Source of the DNA: Gordonia sediminis
GTDB lineage: Bacteria > Actinomycetota > Actinomycetes > Mycobacteriales > Mycobacteriaceae
DNA length: 64,000 nucleotides
Assembly (NCBI GenBank): GCA_004193205.1
Contig: RZUM01000003.1
Location: 248,001 to 312,000, forward strand
Direction of reading: 5' to 3'
The position numbers and the translations under genes were made by a program. The notes beneath the pieces were generated by a model that ran no database searches, was not told the origin of the DNA, and saw nothing but the letters and a program-made list of their open reading frames with translations. Positions 62,820 to 64,000 of the stretch are shown here, piece after piece; within the stretch, counting starts at the first letter, position 1, and each line of letters opens with the position of its first letter.

Positions 62820-63544
62820 TGACCGTGACACAGCCGATGCCGTCGGTGTACTTCAAGAGCCCCGATGTGGCCGGTTACCCCGATGTGCCGTTCGAGGAGA
62901 AGCAGCGACTCTTCGACGAGGTCAAGACCGACATCCGCTACAAGGACTACCTGTACGGCTGCTATGAGTGCGGAATCTGTGTCGCGGCCTGCCCCTCGGC
63001 ACGGTTCTACGACTTCAGCCCGCGCCGCATCGCCCAGGCCTCGGCCCGTGAGGACGTCGAACTCGTCTATCAGCAGATGCAGGAAGACATCTGGGAGTGC
63101 TCCCAGTGTTTCTCCTGTCTGCGCTGCCCACGCGGCAACAACCCCGGCGGGATCATCACCATCATGCGGGAGGTCGCCGTGAACAACGGACTGGCCTCGG
63201 CCAAGGAAGCCCTGGCCGGATACTCGCGGATCATCTACAAGATCATGTCCACCGGGACCCAGGTCTCGCCGGACATGTTGCAGCGCGACGCATTTCCGGA
63301 CTGGGGACCCGAGACCGGTGACGTGTCGGAGAATCTGGATCTCTGGCGCCGGGCACTCCCGTCGGAGACCCTGCACACGACGTCCACCGGCTGGGAGGTC
63401 TCGCAGCGGACGCTGGTCGAGCTGTACCTGATCTGGCTGACGACCGGAGCCCTCGACATGATCGCCGAGATCGACCGGTCACTGCATTCCATACTCTCCG
63501 AGCTCATGGAGGAACTCCTCGAGGACGAAGGGATCGAGGTATGA
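62819..63544 (+). CDS. HdrC-like iron-sulfur protein
   Basis: 241 aa. The first cluster motif is CYECGICVAACP (x2-x2-x3). The second is CSQCFSCLRCP, where the last gap is two residues rather than the usual three, which may distort or replace one [4Fe-4S]. Similar to HdrC/sHdrC subunits. It overlaps DsrE by 1 bp and HdrB by 4 bp (ATGA). Confidence 0.88.
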   Translation: MTVTQPMPSVYFKSPDVAGYPDVPFEEKQRLFDEVKTDIRYKDYLYGCYECGICVAACPSARFYDFSPRRIAQASAREDVELVYQQMQEDIWECSQCFSCLRCPRGNNPGGIITIMREVAVNNGLASAKEALAGYSRIIYKIMSTGTQVSPDMLQRDAFPDWGPETGDVSENLDLWRRALPSETLHTTSTGWEVSQRTLVELYLIWLTTGALDMIAEIDRSLHSILSELMEELLEDEGIEV

Positions 63545-64000
63545 CAACCATCCCGATCGAGGCCATCAGGTCGAAGAAGGCGGCCGGCTTCACGCGCACT
63601 GAAGGACGCTATCCCGACTTCCGCGAAGAACTCGAGAAACTCGAGCAGGCCGGCGAGATCGTCGTTCAGCGCGCCACCGGGGACGCCGTGGAGGTGCCCA
63701 CCAAATTCGGCCGTCCCAAGGCGATTCAGAAAGGCCATCTCTGGCACCACAAGTCGTGCGGACAGTGCGGGCACATCCCCGGCTACTCGACGTCGATCTT
63801 CTGGGTGATGCGCAAGCTCGGATACGACTACCACGACCCCAAAGACCAGACCTCCTGCACGGCCTGGAACTACTACGCCAGCGCCACGTCGAACGCCGCG
63901 GCGCAGGCAGCGGTCGCGGTGCGGAACTTCGCCGCCGCCTATGAGACCGGTTACTACCCGCTGATCCACTGCGGCACCTCCTACGGCCACTACAAGGAGG
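63541..64000 (+). CDS. HdrB-like (CCG-domain) protein, partial at the right edge
   Basis: First 153 codons only. HKSCGQCGHIPGY, DQTSCTAWNYYAS and LIHCGTSYGHYKE correspond to the first CCG motif of HdrB. Compared with the canonical C-x31-39-CC-x35-36-CxxC, the paired CC is SC and the last CxxC is CxxS. The noncubane [4Fe-4S] site is therefore altered in this half. The start overlaps HdrC by 4 bp. It continues past the window; a second CCG motif may follow. Confidence 0.82.
   Translation, partial: MTTIPIEAIRSKKAAGFTRTEGRYPDFREELEKLEQAGEIVVQRATGDAVEVPTKFGRPKAIQKGHLWHHKSCGQCGHIPGYSTSIFWVMRKLGYDYHDPKDQTSCTAWNYYASATSNAAAQAAVAVRNFAAAYETGYYPLIHCGTSYGHYKE

Overview
The window is high-GC actinobacterial chromosome, with GTG starts, many ATGA-type gene overlaps, possible leaderless starts, expanded FadD, P450 and esterase families, and an F420-type LLM oxidoreductase. 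The gene content suggests a mycolic-acid actinomycete of the Gordonia/Rhodococcus/Mycobacterium group. The genus is inferred, not proven. I see no tRNA, rRNA, CRISPR array or transposase.

1-5.5 kb is a sugar or polyol catabolic locus: two Gfo/Idh/MocA dehydrogenases (-), a LacI regulator, an orphan sugar-binding lipoprotein and an SDR dehydrogenase. CG-centred palindromes beside the promoters look like the LacI operators. 5.5-6.05 kb is a non-coding patch of 57-bp tandem repeats, a long hairpin and a dispersed repeat that recurs at 24.6 kb.

6-19 kb is a lipid or terpenoid-like oxidation cluster: acyl-CoA dehydrogenase, two acyl-CoA ligases, a P450 fused to a CPR-type diflavin reductase, alcohol and aldehyde dehydrogenases, a thiolase-fold protein lacking the usual Cys with a DUF35 partner, and a TetR regulator. 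A motif near GACCGTACGTACGGTC occurs at six places (8.90, 8.95, 16.49, 18.14, 32.17 and 32.32 kb). It extends the apparent TetR regulon to a second locus at 30.5-34.9 kb, with a ligase, an HSL-type esterase, a 103-aa PhaE-like protein and a class-III-like PHA synthase.

18.9-24.7 kb is an eroded region. Intact genes (aldo/keto reductase, LLM oxidoreductase, ArsR, SRPBCC protein, a small secreted protein) alternate with remnants of an FMO, a VOC protein, a DHFR-like reductase and an MMPL transporter. 24.7-30.4 kb holds a LysR-hydrolase-bicupin unit and a pair of proteases (trypsin-like plus subtilase) that both lack signal peptides.

34.9-47.1 kb is mostly ordinary metabolism: MFS, ALDH, an MBL hydrolase broken by one in-frame TAA, GNAT, P-loop kinase, PH-like protein, DUF4386-YceI pair, globin, hydrolase, Baeyer-Villiger type FMO and a PucR-type regulator. 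47.1-55.8 kb is a second graveyard: a frameshifted methyltransferase, a histidine kinase whose response regulator survives only as its last codons, a collapsed second copy of the mrp-molybdoenzyme locus, a broken betaine-binding protein, a 782-aa unknown membrane protein, a phosphatase with a membrane tail, and a multiply frameshifted nitrilase.

55.8-64 kb is the most interesting part: a divergent sulfur/redox locus. One arm (-) encodes a four-Cys-pair protein, a SufT/MIP18-like protein, a fused four-cluster ferredoxin/NrfD membrane protein, a molybdopterin oxidoreductase with a Cys ligand and no Tat signal, and an Mrp-type Fe-S carrier. The other arm (+) encodes TusA, DsrE, HdrC and HdrB, the last running off the window. 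Together they suggest a cytoplasmic persulfide relay feeding an Hdr-like complex and a membrane-bound molybdoenzyme.
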